Source: an uncultured Clostridia bacterium (GTDB lineage: Bacteria > Bacillota > Clostridia > TANB77 > CAG-508). Taken from it: a DNA stretch of 11,699 nucleotides. The stretch is taken from assembly GCA_934167435.1 (NCBI GenBank), contig CAKPKZ010000041.1, positions 1-11,699 of the forward strand. The letters run 5' to 3'. The notes below the pieces were generated by a model, which ran no database searches, was not told the origin of the DNA, and worked only from the letters and a program-made list of their open reading frames with translations. A program made the position numbers and the translations under genes. Shown here in pieces: positions 11,697 to 11,699 of this stretch (positions within the stretch are counted from its first letter, which is position 1; every line of letters starts with the position of its first letter).

Positions 11697-11699
11697 TTT

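Noticed and set aside
1..11699. CRISPR array, rRNA, or known riboswitch
   Set aside because: No regularly spaced repeats, no rRNA-like stretch, and no conserved riboswitch core were seen in the intergenic regions.

Overview
The window looks like a low-GC, strictly anaerobic member of the Clostridia (Bacillota). The grounds are very AT-rich codon use, strong AGGAGG-type ribosome binding sites, TTGACA/TATAAT promoters, a two-gene SufC/SufB-like iron-sulfur assembly locus of the minimal kind known from anaerobes, and a Gram-positive type tyrosine integrase. Genus and species cannot be told from this sequence alone.

Layout, left part (1-5030). The window opens inside the 3' end of a dicarboxylate/amino acid:cation symporter gene (+ strand). 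Two hairpins separate it from an initiator tRNA-fMet gene on the - strand, which has its own strong promoter. That promoter's -35 box lies in a perfect 18-bp inverted repeat that also carries a mirror-image TTGACA. All following genes up to 5026 are on the - strand: the SufB-like (SmsB) and SufC-like (SmsC) pair; a two-gene operon coding for a membrane-anchored Tim44-like protein and an SPFH/YdjI-like protein, both with C-terminal zinc ribbons; and a small P-loop kinase-like protein. Each of these transcription units has a recognisable promoter, terminator or both.

Middle part (5048-7160, + strand). After a divergent intergenic region come a two-TM DUF898-like membrane protein, two NUDIX hydrolases and an ASCH-domain protein that probably starts at TTG. 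A clear rho-independent terminator follows at 7118-7151. The intergenic stretch 7058-7200 is odd. It holds a 13-base string that looks like a tRNA-Met anticodon arm and a C-rich hairpin, so it may be an insertion scar.

Right part (7234-11699). A second + strand unit starts with a 520-residue single-frame fusion of a NUDIX hydrolase, a zinc-dependent nucleoside/base deaminase and an RBBP9/YdeN-like serine hydrolase. It continues with a PHP-family phosphoesterase and a small unknown helical protein. Convergent to it lies a tyrosine recombinase whose 3' end sits in a terminator hairpin, preceded by a small ORF without a good start codon. The window ends in a perfect 44-bp palindrome with a third copy of its inner half-site. 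These features point to an integrated mobile element, at least at the right-hand side.

How the genes may work together: SmsC and SmsB should form an Fe-S scaffold complex. The zinc-ribbon pair probably acts at the membrane. The genes from 5553 to 9709 are rich in small nucleotide-handling enzymes (three NUDIX domains, a deaminase, an ASCH domain and a PHP phosphatase), which suggests nucleotide salvage, clean-up or possibly defence. The triple fusion next to an integrase is the most unusual item. Its biological role is inference, not something the sequence proves.
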